Below the pieces are notes generated by a model that ran no database searches, was not told the origin of the DNA, and was given only the letters and a program-made list of their open reading frames with translations. 41,362 nt of DNA from Chromatiales bacterium (GTDB lineage Bacteria; Pseudomonadota; Gammaproteobacteria; SZUA-152). Positions 1-8,541 of this stretch are shown one piece after another (the stretch's first letter is position 1; each line of letters opens with the position of its first letter). The DNA is taken from positions 1 through 41,362 of the forward strand of contig JALSGT010000149.1 in NCBI GenBank assembly GCA_026982555.1, written 5' to 3'. The translations under genes and the position numbers were made by a program.

Positions 1-2860
1 TTGTGCCATCATAAACATCAATATTAATGCTGGCCGTACCGCTTTGATAATCGAGATCAAAAACAGCCACACCGTTATCTGCAATATCAAAAGTGTAAGT
101 GGCCAGACCATCGTTGGCGGTGGCATCCGCAAAATTAAGTGCAGTGCCGGTATTGAGTGTCCAGGTGCCGGTGGCGCTTTGTGTGTCCAGCACAATATTG
201 CCAGTGTAGCCGGTATACGTTGCACCACCTGATAATTTAGCGGTAACAGTAATGGATTCCGTCAAGCAATGAATGCCTGTATTGTTATGTGAAATGACAA
301 AATGATCCAGTGTTGAACTACAGGGGTGTGTGGCGTTCATGTCAGCCTGGATTTCGATCTGGCTGCGCACCGTGCTATAAATACGCGCCTCATCAATGGA
401 GCCATTGGCCGAATTACCTGTCATGGGGCCCACTACATATGAACTGCGGTTATCACCAAAATACAGTGTATCCAGCTCCCCCATTACGCCGTTGGTGGGA
501 TAAACCTGTGAGACATCGAGATTACCGTTTATATAAATTTGCAACCGGTCGTTTGGAAGATCCCAGGTAGCAGCGATGTGTACCCAGACATTGGCGGCAA
601 AGTTGTTATTACCACCTTCGGGGCGCCAATCACCATCCGCACTGTCTTCCAGGCCAAAGCTCAGGCGACTGTTGTTTTGCAACGATAGGTAAAAATATTT
701 TCCGGTACTGGCCAGGGAAGCATCCATTAACTGACGATCACCATTATTGCCGTCCCAAGGCACGTTGCTCTTGTACCAAAAACTAATGGTACCTGTATTG
801 CCAACATCGTTATTGATGTCAACGCCAGTATCGACAGCATCATAAATTGCGCTTGATGTATTGGAGGGGATATCACCATAACCACAAGTACCCGGATTGC
901 CGATGACAACCGGACTTGTACTTGCAGGTGTGGCTGTGCCGACGGCGACACCATGATTCCCGTTACCGCTGCTGTCCACCACACTGCCCCATGTGATTTC
1001 ATCCATTGCATAATAGGCCAATGCATCCGTAGGGCAAGGCCGTGTTTCCATCATGGCGACACCGACCTGTGCAGCACTAAGGGCTGCATTGTAAATACGC
1101 ACTTCATCAATCATGCCGTCAAATTCACGGCCACTGAAACCCTGGTCGGCACCAATTTGTAACGGGTCATTATTATTGATGAGATTTTCAGCATACGCCG
1201 TTGATCCACGATTAATGCCATCGATATAAATTATCTGACTGCCGCTGTTGGAATAGACAATGGCAATGTGATACCAGGTTCCCGGAGTCAGTATTACACC
1301 ACTGCTGTTAAACTGGCGAACACTACCTCCAGAATTTTGCCACCACCAGTTAATGTTAGCGCTGCTGTTAATATGAAATTCATAATTTTCATCTTTGGAG
1401 AGAATGCTCATTAACCCGCTGCCGGGAATGGAGTTCGGTCTGATCCAGGTCATCACCGTCAGATTGTCAGATATATCCAGTAGTGCATTATCAGCAATTT
1501 CCACAAAATCAGTGCTGCCGTTGAGTGCCGCGCCATTGCATACTTGTGCAGGTGCTGTGGTTGCAGAACCCATGCGCACCCCGTCAAGTCCGTTACCGGT
1601 GCTATCAACGACTTCACCTGCTGCACCCGTCCAGCTGACTTCATCCATACGCCATTCCCCAACTGCCGCAGGTAACGTGACGGGTGGTGCGCCATTGAAC
1701 TCCACAACAAACCAGCCGATGTCCGCGCTTTGCCCGGTAAAATTACGGCGCATATCAATGGAGGTTGATGACAGTCCCAATGTGACCGAGCTGACACCGG
1801 TAATATCATCACCATTATAGTTATTCATGCCCATGTTTTGTCCGCTATAGGCCTGTACTGATGCAAATGCTACGGAACGATTGGTATCAATGGCAGTAAT
1901 CGCAATGGTGTTTTGTGCATCGCCACTGTTAAGGCGCTCGCTGCCATGTTGCACAGAACTGCCATCATTCAATTCCACCACCTGCCAGACAATTTCATCA
2001 ATTCGATCACCAACAGAATCACGATCAATGCGCAATGTTGTGGAGTCAATCAGTTGCGCACGAATCATGCGCTCGTCAACATCCGGGCCGGAATGCGGGC
2101 TGAGAAACCCCACCAACGCAAAACTGGTAGCCGTATTGACCGCTGTTGGTAAAGTAATATTGACACTGCCGGTGCTGCTGGACATGGCAGAGCTGCCCGT
2201 TTGCACATTAATATCTGCTGCGTTGGTAAACTCCACGACTTGCCAGGCAATGATATGGCTACTGTTGCCATTGCTGGCCCTGAACTGCACATTGGTATTA
2301 CTGGTCAGCCTGCCGGTGGAGGGGTCATCTGAACTCCAGATTGAATCCGTATTTCGGGGAGTTTTTGAGAACAATACAAAGGCCTGGCTGGTAGAGCTGA
2401 CGGCGGTAATGGGCACATTCAGTGTCGCAGAAGTTTGATTCACTTCGCCCCGTTGTACCGACACACCGGAACTGAATTCCACGACGTACCATTGAATATT
2501 AATGGTTGAGGTTTCATTGGTTACCCGCACAAATTCAACGGCAGTACCCGCACTGTTGATTCTCCCCCGCACGGTAGAGCCTGGTGGCCGATTACTGGAG
2601 GAGCGAGTTTGAAACATCAAAAAAGACCGGCCAGGATCAACAGCAGTAATACTGACTGATGTAGTGCCGTTACCGGAACTGGTTGTTATACCACTTTGTA
2701 CCTGATTGATAATCGCAGAATGAGCCGCAGAAAAATTCCCGGAAAAACATAAAAAAGCAACTACCCATAAAGCCCGGGCAATAAACGTTATTGGCAAAAC
2801 AGCATCTCGAAATGCTCTTGCCAAAATTGTTTTTTTTTCACGGCATAAAAACAGCGTCAC
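1..2860 (-). CDS. MshQ-like large exported LamG protein (3' end outside window)
   Basis: One uninterrupted reading frame runs on the minus strand from a GTG at 2860 to the window edge (about 953 residues, no stop seen). Residues 1-48 look like a long signal peptide (hydrophobic stretch around 29-45, then SAAHSA). Four tandem modules of about 82-91 residues follow, each closing on W-x-V-V-E-[FL] near residues 123, 205, 291 and 382. Two LamG/concanavalin-like jelly-roll domains follow (about 390-610 and 615-840), each opening with a Y/W-x-M-D-E strand and a D-S-(S/T)-G-N-G turn and ending I-D-E-(V/A)-R-I-Y. Position directly downstream of the MSHA pilin, size and LamG content fit MshQ, the large last gene of MSHA loci. 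Likely cell-surface or pilus-associated; its ligand is unknown. Start is uncertain: a TTG at 2827 is an alternative. Confidence 0.75.
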   Translation of the reverse strand, partial: MTLFLCREKKTILARAFRDAVLPITFIARALWVVAFLCFSGNFSAAHSAIINQVQSGITTSSGNGTTSVSITAVDPGRSFLMFQTRSSSNRPPGSTVRGRINSAGTAVEFVRVTNETSTINIQWYVVEFSSGVSVQRGEVNQTSATLNVPITAVSSTSQAFVLFSKTPRNTDSIWSSDDPSTGRLTSNTNVQFRASNGNSSHIIAWQVVEFTNAADINVQTGSSAMSSSTGSVNITLPTAVNTATSFALVGFLSPHSGPDVDERMIRAQLIDSTTLRIDRDSVGDRIDEIVWQVVELNDGSSVQHGSERLNSGDAQNTIAITAIDTNRSVAFASVQAYSGQNMGMNNYNGDDITGVSSVTLGLSSTSIDMRRNFTGQSADIGWFVVEFNGAPPVTLPAAVGEWRMDEVSWTGAAGEVVDSTGNGLDGVRMGSATTAPAQVCNGAALNGSTDFVEIADNALLDISDNLTVMTWIRPNSIPGSGLMSILSKDENYEFHINSSANINWWWQNSGGSVRQFNSSGVILTPGTWYHIAIVYSNSGSQIIYIDGINRGSTAYAENLINNNDPLQIGADQGFSGREFDGMIDEVRIYNAALSAAQVGVAMMETRPCPTDALAYYAMDEITWGSVVDSSGNGNHGVAVGTATPASTSPVVIGNPGTCGYGDIPSNTSSAIYDAVDTGVDINNDVGNTGTISFWYKSNVPWDGNNGDRQLMDASLASTGKYFYLSLQNNSRLSFGLEDSADGDWRPEGGNNNFAANVWVHIAATWDLPNDRLQIYINGNLDVSQVYPTNGVMGELDTLYFGDNRSSYVVGPMTGNSANGSIDEARIYSTVRSQIEIQADMNATHPCSSTLDHFVISHNNTGIHCLTESITVTAKLSGGATYTGYTGNIVLDTQSATGTWTLNTGTALNFADATANDGLATYTFDIADNGVAVFDLDYQSGTASINIDVYDGT

Positions 2861-2872
2861 AATGTTTTTCCC

Positions 2873-2913
2873 AAAAAAACAAGCCAGGCAGCTTGCGCGG
2901 CCTGGCTTGTTTT
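2873..2913 (-). terminator. Intrinsic terminator after the pilin gene
   Basis: Arms 2879-2889 and 2900-2910 form a perfect 11-bp stem (ACAAGCCAGGC / GCCTGGCTTGT) with a 10-base loop. Flanking A and T bases extend it. On the minus strand the stem is followed by a run of seven T. It lies between the pilin stop and the MshQ-like start, so it should lower expression of the MshQ-like gene relative to the pilin. Confidence 0.75.
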
Positions 2914-2969
2914 CGATAGTTTTTCACGATAAAGGCAACAGCTGCCCTGGTGATAAACCGGGCCGTCAG

Positions 2970-3404
2970 TTAACAGCCTGTGCCAAGAACAGTGCTAATA
3001 ACCGGAGCAGCAGGGGCGACTGCTTCTGTATAAGTAAAGCTGCAGGTACCTGAGCCATTGGTAATGGTTAATACAACAGGTGGACCAGGAACGGTTGATC
3101 CCTGAAAATCCAGTCCCGCGCCGACATTAAGGCCAGCCAGATTAGCGATGGTGGTGGCATCTGGATAACCATTTTGATAGGTGACAGGAGTGCCTTCAAT
3201 GGTTGCTGTCGTGTTGTCAATTAAAAATGCTGCATGGGCAATAGCTGCTGCAGAGGAAACGGCACCGCGTGCTCCAGCAATGGATGCACCTTCTGCCCGG
3301 GTAGACAGGTCGGCAAATTTTGGTAAGGCTGTTGCCGCCAGAATTCCCAGAATAACAATCACCATTACCAGTTCAATGAGGGTAAAACCGCTTTGTTTCT
3401 TCAT
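2970..3404 (-). CDS. mshA: MSHA-type type IV major pilin
   Basis: The 144-residue product has a textbook type IV prepilin N-terminus: short leader MKKQSG, cleavage before F7, E at mature position 5, then a hydrophobic helix with GFTLIELVMVIVILGILAA. The rest is a small Ala/Gly/Thr-rich globular domain with two C-terminal cysteines (in GTCSF and the final GTGC) that can form the pilin disulfide loop. A GGAG ribosome site lies 7 bases before the ATG. It follows mshG and precedes a terminator, the usual position for the most abundant subunit. MshB-like minor pilins have the same N-terminus; since this is the only pilin in view, major pilin is the simpler call. Confidence 0.85.
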   Translation of the reverse strand: MKKQSGFTLIELVMVIVILGILAATALPKFADLSTRAEGASIAGARGAVSSAAAIAHAAFLIDNTTATIEGTPVTYQNGYPDATTIANLAGLNVGAGLDFQGSTVPGPPVVLTITNGSGTCSFTYTEAVAPAAPVISTVLGTGC

Positions 3405-3537
3405 GTCACTTCTCCAGCTTTATATACTTTAATGTGTCAATAATTCGGGGCGGTTGTACCCACAATTGCTCTGACGTGGCCCCATTCCTTGTAACTATCG
3501 GTCTTGCGGAAAAAAATCTTTACCTATTCTTAATTAT

Positions 3538-4758
3538 TTATTTGAGTGTCACTTCAGACAAATTCCACATAGGAAGAAATACACCCAGGGCCAGCACTAA
3601 CACAATGCCTGCAATGATCACCGTTAATATAGGCTCAATGCGCGCGCTGAGTTTATCGATATCATTTTCAACTTCAGCCTCATAAAATAAAGCGACTTCG
3701 GCCAATAGCGTATCAATAGAGCCGGTCTCTTCACCCACGGCCATCATTTGCATCACCAGGGCATCAAATAAACCGGTAGCCGCAGCAGTGCGTGTAATGG
3801 ACTCACCGCGCTCGATGCCCGTTTGCATGCCCAGCAAGCGTTCTTCTACATAATGATTGTCCAGCGCCTTGGCCACCACAGTCAGCGCGGTGATCAGTGG
3901 TACTCCTGATTTTATGGACATGGAAAAAAGTCGTGTAAAGCGTGCCAGCGTGGCGCGATAAATAATATCGCCAGCCAGTGGTAGTTTGAGTTTTTGTTTG
4001 TCCCAGCGATAACGTCCATTATCCGTTTTTATGTAATACCGAATGCTCAGTGTCATCACCAGAAATATACCCAGCAGTTCCGGCCAATAAGCCACACTAA
4101 AATTTGAAACATTCATCAGGATCAATGTTGGCAGAGGCAGTTCCGCGCCAAACCTGGAAAACACACCGGCAAAGGAAGGAATTACAAATAAATTAATAAT
4201 AGCGATAGCAACGGAAATGGCGATGAGTACAAAGCCAGGATAACGCAGTGCAGATTTAATCTGATTGCGTGTACGTTTGTCACGTTCTATATACCGTGCC
4301 AGCTGATTAAAAATTTCATCCAGTTGACCGGTGGTTTCACCAATACGGATCATCGATACATAAAACAGCGAAAATATTTCAGGGTGCTCATTAAATGATG
4401 TCGCCAGATCCCGGCCGGACTCCAGGCTCATAGTGACATTACGAATAGCTTCGGCCAGCGTGGCATTTTTGGTGGATTGTGACAAACCATGCATGGCACT
4501 CAACATGGGTACGCCCGCTTTGGTGAGACTGTACATTTGTCGGGAAAACTGAATAATGTCTGTGTCGGTTACTTTTTCGGTAAAAAATTTACCAAAATCA
4601 ATTTCAGTAGAAGCACCCGTTTTTGCCGGATTGATATTAATGGGTATAACGCCATTCTCCAATAATTGCGAAGCCACGGCATCTGAACTCACGGCTTCCA
4701 TGGTACCTTCAATGGCATCTCCTCGATGACCACGCGCCTTGTATTCAAAGAGTGGCAT
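3538..4758 (-). CDS. mshG: MSHA pilus platform protein MshG (GspF/PilC family)
   Basis: A 406-residue polytopic inner-membrane protein of the GspF/PilC family, the platform of type IV pilus and type II secretion machines. The N-terminal MPLFEYKARG is characteristic. Two related GspF domains occupy about 70-190 and 275-395, with three hydrophobic segments (about 168-190, 218-240, 375-400). Length matches the family. It begins 29 bases after the mshE stop, in the same operon, and works with the MshE motor and the MshJ/PilN-like alignment proteins. Confidence 0.9.
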   Translation of the reverse strand: MPLFEYKARGHRGDAIEGTMEAVSSDAVASQLLENGVIPININPAKTGASTEIDFGKFFTEKVTDTDIIQFSRQMYSLTKAGVPMLSAMHGLSQSTKNATLAEAIRNVTMSLESGRDLATSFNEHPEIFSLFYVSMIRIGETTGQLDEIFNQLARYIERDKRTRNQIKSALRYPGFVLIAISVAIAIINLFVIPSFAGVFSRFGAELPLPTLILMNVSNFSVAYWPELLGIFLVMTLSIRYYIKTDNGRYRWDKQKLKLPLAGDIIYRATLARFTRLFSMSIKSGVPLITALTVVAKALDNHYVEERLLGMQTGIERGESITRTAAATGLFDALVMQMMAVGEETGSIDTLLAEVALFYEAEVENDIDKLSARIEPILTVIIAGIVLVLALGVFLPMWNLSEVTLK

Positions 4759-4787
4759 AAATTAATCCATCAGATTCCGGTTAATGC

Positions 4788-6494
4788 TCAATCAATCCAG
4801 CCACTGATACGGATAACTTCATCAATGGAAGTTAGACCTCGTTCAGCCAAAGCCAGACTGTTTTCCAATAGGGGTGTAAACTGTTCTTGTGCTAATGCAT
4901 GTTTTTTGAATTCGGTATAATTTTGATGCCGCAAGGCATCGGCAAGCTCGCTGGTAATATCCAGCATTTCGTGTACGGCGGTACGACCGTGATAACCGGT
5001 ATGCCCGCAAGCAGGACAGCCCGTACCGTGTTGAAACGTCATTTCTGCTAAACGCTCTTCGCCCACTACCGCTTTCAACCAAGCCAGTTGACCCGCATCC
5101 AGCGTATGGGCAGCAGTACATTTATCACAGATACGGCGTACCAGACGTTGTGCAACAATGGCATGCACTGCTGAAGCCACCAGAAAACCTTCCACACCCA
5201 TATCGATAAGTCGTAATGCGGTACTGATGGCATCATTGGTATGCAATGTTGACATCACCAGATGGCCGGTAATTGAGGCCCGCAAGGCAATTTCTGCAGT
5301 TTCCTGATCACGAATCTCGCCAACGAGAATAATGTCCGGGTCCTGGCGCAATGTGCTGCGCAATACTCGCGCAAAATCCAGGCCCACTTTTTGATTGATT
5401 TGCACCTGATTGATTCGGGGTAAACGATACTCCACCGGGTCTTCTACGGTGATAATCTTTTTTTCCGGTGTATTTAATTCATTTAATGCAGCATACAGCG
5501 TTGTGGTTTTACCACTACCCGTTGGCCCAGTGACCAGCAATAAACCGTGAGGCCGATGAATAGCTTTTTCCAGCCGGATGCGAATATCATCCGACAAGCC
5601 AATTTGATTCAAACCCTGTACACCCGTGGAGTGATCCAGCAAGCGCATTACCACAGCCTCACCATATTGAGTCGGCATCGTGGAAAAGCGAACATCCACC
5701 GCTTTATTTTTTAACTTGATATTAAAACGACCATCCTGTGGTAAACGTCGTTCGGCAATATCCAGGCTTGCCATCAGTTTCAGGCGGGACACCAGAGCAG
5801 GCACAATGGCCTTTTCATCCATCACTTGTTCATATAAAACACCATCAATGCGACGGCGAATACGCAACACGGTTTCGTCCGGTTCGATGTGAATATCAGA
5901 GGCATTGGTTGCCATGGCCTCTTCAAATATTGTTTCAATCAAACGGACGACCGGCGCATCAGACTGACTGACAATTTTGTCTAAGGTCGCCAGATCAAAG
6001 ACATTTTCTATCATGTCTTCGCCGATCTCTGTGGCAAGGCTTTGTATTTCAGTGCCGTGTTGGTAAACCTTATCGATGGCAGCGACAAGGTCGCCCTCTT
6101 TTACTACGGCAACTTTAATCGGGCCTTTTACCACCCGCACCAAGTCATCGTAGGCAAAAATATTGGTCGGGTCAGCCATGCCAACCAGTAAGCCATCTGG
6201 TGTATCTTCCAGTGCCAATGCCCGGAATCGACGCGCCGCTGTTTCCGGGATTCTATTTACGATGTCCGGTTTGAACTGAAAAATGCTCAAATCGACAAAA
6301 GGGACATTGAGCTGACGAGACAATAAATTAAGTACGTCATCTTCTTTTACATAACCATTTTCGATCAGGACACGCCCAAGTTTGTGGCCGGATTTTTTCT
6401 GTTCATTCAGCGCTGCAATCAATTGGCTTTCGGAAATGAGTTTGTGCTCAACCAGCAAATCACCCAGGCGAATGCGTTTTATTTGTGCCGACAT
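4788..6494 (-). CDS. mshE: MSHA pilus extension ATPase MshE with c-di-GMP-binding N-domain
   Basis: A 568-residue GspE/PilB-type hexameric ATPase that powers pilus polymerisation. The N-terminal MshEN domain contains two tandem motifs: R9-L-G-x-x-L ending A-L-x-x-Q32, and K38-L-G-x-x-L ending Q61. These match the c-di-GMP-binding consensus described for Vibrio cholerae MshE. Walker A GPTGSGKT is near residue 323, the Asp box and Walker B (ILVGEIRDQETAE) follow, and a four-cysteine zinc site is visible as CDKC and CPAC. The stop lies 29 bases before mshG and the start 2 bases after mshN. Pilus assembly is therefore probably c-di-GMP dependent (inference from the motif). Confidence 0.93.
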   Translation of the reverse strand: MSAQIKRIRLGDLLVEHKLISESQLIAALNEQKKSGHKLGRVLIENGYVKEDDVLNLLSRQLNVPFVDLSIFQFKPDIVNRIPETAARRFRALALEDTPDGLLVGMADPTNIFAYDDLVRVVKGPIKVAVVKEGDLVAAIDKVYQHGTEIQSLATEIGEDMIENVFDLATLDKIVSQSDAPVVRLIETIFEEAMATNASDIHIEPDETVLRIRRRIDGVLYEQVMDEKAIVPALVSRLKLMASLDIAERRLPQDGRFNIKLKNKAVDVRFSTMPTQYGEAVVMRLLDHSTGVQGLNQIGLSDDIRIRLEKAIHRPHGLLLVTGPTGSGKTTTLYAALNELNTPEKKIITVEDPVEYRLPRINQVQINQKVGLDFARVLRSTLRQDPDIILVGEIRDQETAEIALRASITGHLVMSTLHTNDAISTALRLIDMGVEGFLVASAVHAIVAQRLVRRICDKCTAAHTLDAGQLAWLKAVVGEERLAEMTFQHGTGCPACGHTGYHGRTAVHEMLDITSELADALRHQNYTEFKKHALAQEQFTPLLENSLALAERGLTSIDEVIRISGWID

Positions 6495-6496
6495 GT

Positions 6497-7609
6497 TTAT
6501 TTCTCAAACTCATTTATCACATGATTAGCTTTTGTATGCACGGGCGCTACAGATGTTAATGCCAGGATGCGTGTTTGTATGTATTTCAGCACGGCATCAC
6601 TCAGGCCGCCAGCACGTTGTGCCCGCTGAAAAGCATCCAATGCGCGTGTGGTTTCACCCATGGCTTCCTGTGCCAAAGCCAGCCCCATCCACCAGTGCGC
6701 TGTTCCAGGATGCCGTAATAAAATTTGCTGATAAACGTGCGCTGCTTGTGCATATTTTTCCAATTGCTGATACAGAGCTGCCAGCAAGGCATAATATTCC
6801 GGGTCAGCGGCCATGCCTGGGTGTGCCCGTTCCAATACTGCGACAGCGTTAACGATATCACCCTGATCCACCAGAATACGGGCATACAGTTTTGCCAGTG
6901 GTGCAGCAGCCGGTTTTAAATGCAAGCCTTCTTTTAAGCTGCTTGCAGCCTCACTGATGCGACCGGTATTTAAAAAAATTGCGGCCAGCGTTTCACGAGC
7001 CCGAAGATGAACAGGTGAAAAAGACAATGCTTCTTCCAGAGCCAGTTGTGCATCCTGTGGATTATTACGAGACAGCATTTGTATTGCACGTTGAAAGGCT
7101 AACTGTGATTGTTGTGTGTCAGTCAGTGGGTGGATGACTTTATTGAAGTTTTGTTCTCGGTTGACAGCCGTTGCTTCGGTTATGTTTTCAATATTCGGAG
7201 TGATATCTGCGGGCGCCACTTTTTTTTCAACCGGTTTTTTTATAATGATTTCGACAGTTTTCATTTTATCAGTACGTGAAAAATCAGAGGTTACTGTTGT
7301 CGATGATATGTTTTTTTGTGTATTTTCCGGCCCAATGTTTGCGACAAAATCAGGTGGTTCCTGTTCAGGTGTGATAGCCATTATATTTTCTGCTACCCCT
7401 GTTTGTTGCTGGCTGCTCAATAAATAAGCCACCAGTACACCGGTCATAAAAACCACCGCCACCATGGTGATCGGCGCCATATAATTAATTGAAAGTCCCA
7501 CAGGTTGTGTTATTGCGCCACTGACATCGAGCCCGCTCAAAGGTGATGATGCTACTCTTGAAGTGTGGCGTTGTTCGAGGTCGCGCAACATTTGGTTAAT
7601 TAGACTCAT
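6497..7609 (-). CDS. mshN: MshN, TPR-containing MSHA biogenesis protein
   Basis: A 370-residue protein with N-terminal MSLINQMLRDLEQRH, the typical start of MshN. A single transmembrane helix spans about 45-67, followed by a Lys/Thr-rich periplasmic linker and TPR repeats from about 160 to 350 (for example LRARETLAAIFLNTGRISEA). It is single-pass in the inner membrane with a periplasmic TPR scaffold. It sits between mshM (3 bases) and mshE (2 bases), so it is translated in the same operon. Its exact role is not well established; a scaffold near secretin or platform is the usual inference. Confidence 0.85.
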   Translation of the reverse strand: MSLINQMLRDLEQRHTSRVASSPLSGLDVSGAITQPVGLSINYMAPITMVAVVFMTGVLVAYLLSSQQQTGVAENIMAITPEQEPPDFVANIGPENTQKNISSTTVTSDFSRTDKMKTVEIIIKKPVEKKVAPADITPNIENITEATAVNREQNFNKVIHPLTDTQQSQLAFQRAIQMLSRNNPQDAQLALEEALSFSPVHLRARETLAAIFLNTGRISEAASSLKEGLHLKPAAAPLAKLYARILVDQGDIVNAVAVLERAHPGMAADPEYYALLAALYQQLEKYAQAAHVYQQILLRHPGTAHWWMGLALAQEAMGETTRALDAFQRAQRAGGLSDAVLKYIQTRILALTSVAPVHTKANHVINEFEK

Positions 7610-7612
7610 GCA

Positions 7613-8518
7613 TCAGGCTCCCAGGCTTATTGCCGCTGCCGCGGCGGCGGCACCCACAGTAGAAACAATTGCCGTGCCCATGCGCGCAAAACCGGACGTT
7701 GGCAATGGTATTGTGACATCAGTATCTTCCGCAGCCAGTTGTAAATGTTGCAACGTGACATGAAATACACCCTGACCATAAGCCACCATTAACATTTTAT
7801 GTGCCAATACATTAATCACCCGCGGCACGCCTCGACTGATACAATGTAAACCCTCCACCACATTATGCTGAAACAGTGGCTTTCCGCGATAACCGGCGAC
7901 CCGTAGCCGGTGTGTCAGATAACCTTCAATACCATTGATGTCGATAGCTTCCAGCTCCTGGGAAAAGGTGATGCGTTGACGCAACTGACGCAGTTTATTT
8001 TGTGCCAGTCGCTCATCCAGCTCAGGTTGTCCAAACAAGACAACCTGAAGCAGCTTGTTTTTTTCGGTTTCCAGATTGGTTAACAGGCGCAAAGCTTCCA
8101 TGGAATCATCCGGCAAGGCTTGTGCTTCATCCATAAATAAAACGACCTGTTTGCCTTCCGTATTTAATTTAATCAGGCAATCATTGATCAATGACAAAAT
8201 ACGATGCTGACCCATGTTACGGGCATATTTAATGTCCAGTTCATCGGCCAGGGCCATACGTAAACCCGCCGGTGTCAAACAGGGATTGGGCAACCAGGCA
8301 GTAACAAAATTATCATCCAGAATATTCAGTACCTTGCGGCACAATAGTGTTTTTCCCGTACCCACCTCACCACTGATTTTTATAAAGCCTTCACCGCTGC
8401 GCAATGCAACCAGTAAAACATTCAAAGCCTCTTGATAACTCCCGTAACTATAAAAATAACTGGTATCAGGCGTAATAGCGAAAGGCATTTCCTGCATGTC
8501 AAAGTGTTCCAGATACAT
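7613..8518 (-). CDS. mshM: MshM, ExeA-like AAA ATPase
   Basis: A 301-residue protein of the ExeA/GspA ATPase family. N-terminal MYLEHFDMQEMPFAITPD is characteristic. Walker A G50-EVGTGKT57 and Walker B VVLFMDEAQ (D130, E131) are intact, and an Arg-rich sensor region follows (RQRITFSQEL). The C-terminus ends in a short Ala-rich hydrophobic stretch that may touch the membrane. ExeA-type proteins help insert or assemble secretins through the cell wall, consistent with its position next to mshL. It is slightly short because no C-terminal peptidoglycan-binding domain is present. Confidence 0.88.
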   Translation of the reverse strand: MYLEHFDMQEMPFAITPDTSYFYSYGSYQEALNVLLVALRSGEGFIKISGEVGTGKTLLCRKVLNILDDNFVTAWLPNPCLTPAGLRMALADELDIKYARNMGQHRILSLINDCLIKLNTEGKQVVLFMDEAQALPDDSMEALRLLTNLETEKNKLLQVVLFGQPELDERLAQNKLRQLRQRITFSQELEAIDINGIEGYLTHRLRVAGYRGKPLFQHNVVEGLHCISRGVPRVINVLAHKMLMVAYGQGVFHVTLQHLQLAAEDTDVTIPLPTSGFARMGTAIVSTVGAAAAAAAISLGA

Positions 8519-8541
8519 GGATGTTCACCGCCGTTTTTACA

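Noticed and set aside
44-2438. Several open frames on the plus strand and in other minus frames across the left end
   Set aside because: All lie opposite or out of frame with the continuous MshQ-like frame, which has signal peptide, repeats and LamG domains.
3405-3537. TTGACA near the pilin start as a sigma-70 -35 box
   Set aside because: The nearest A/T-rich -10 candidate is only 8 bases away and nothing suitable sits at 16-18 bases.
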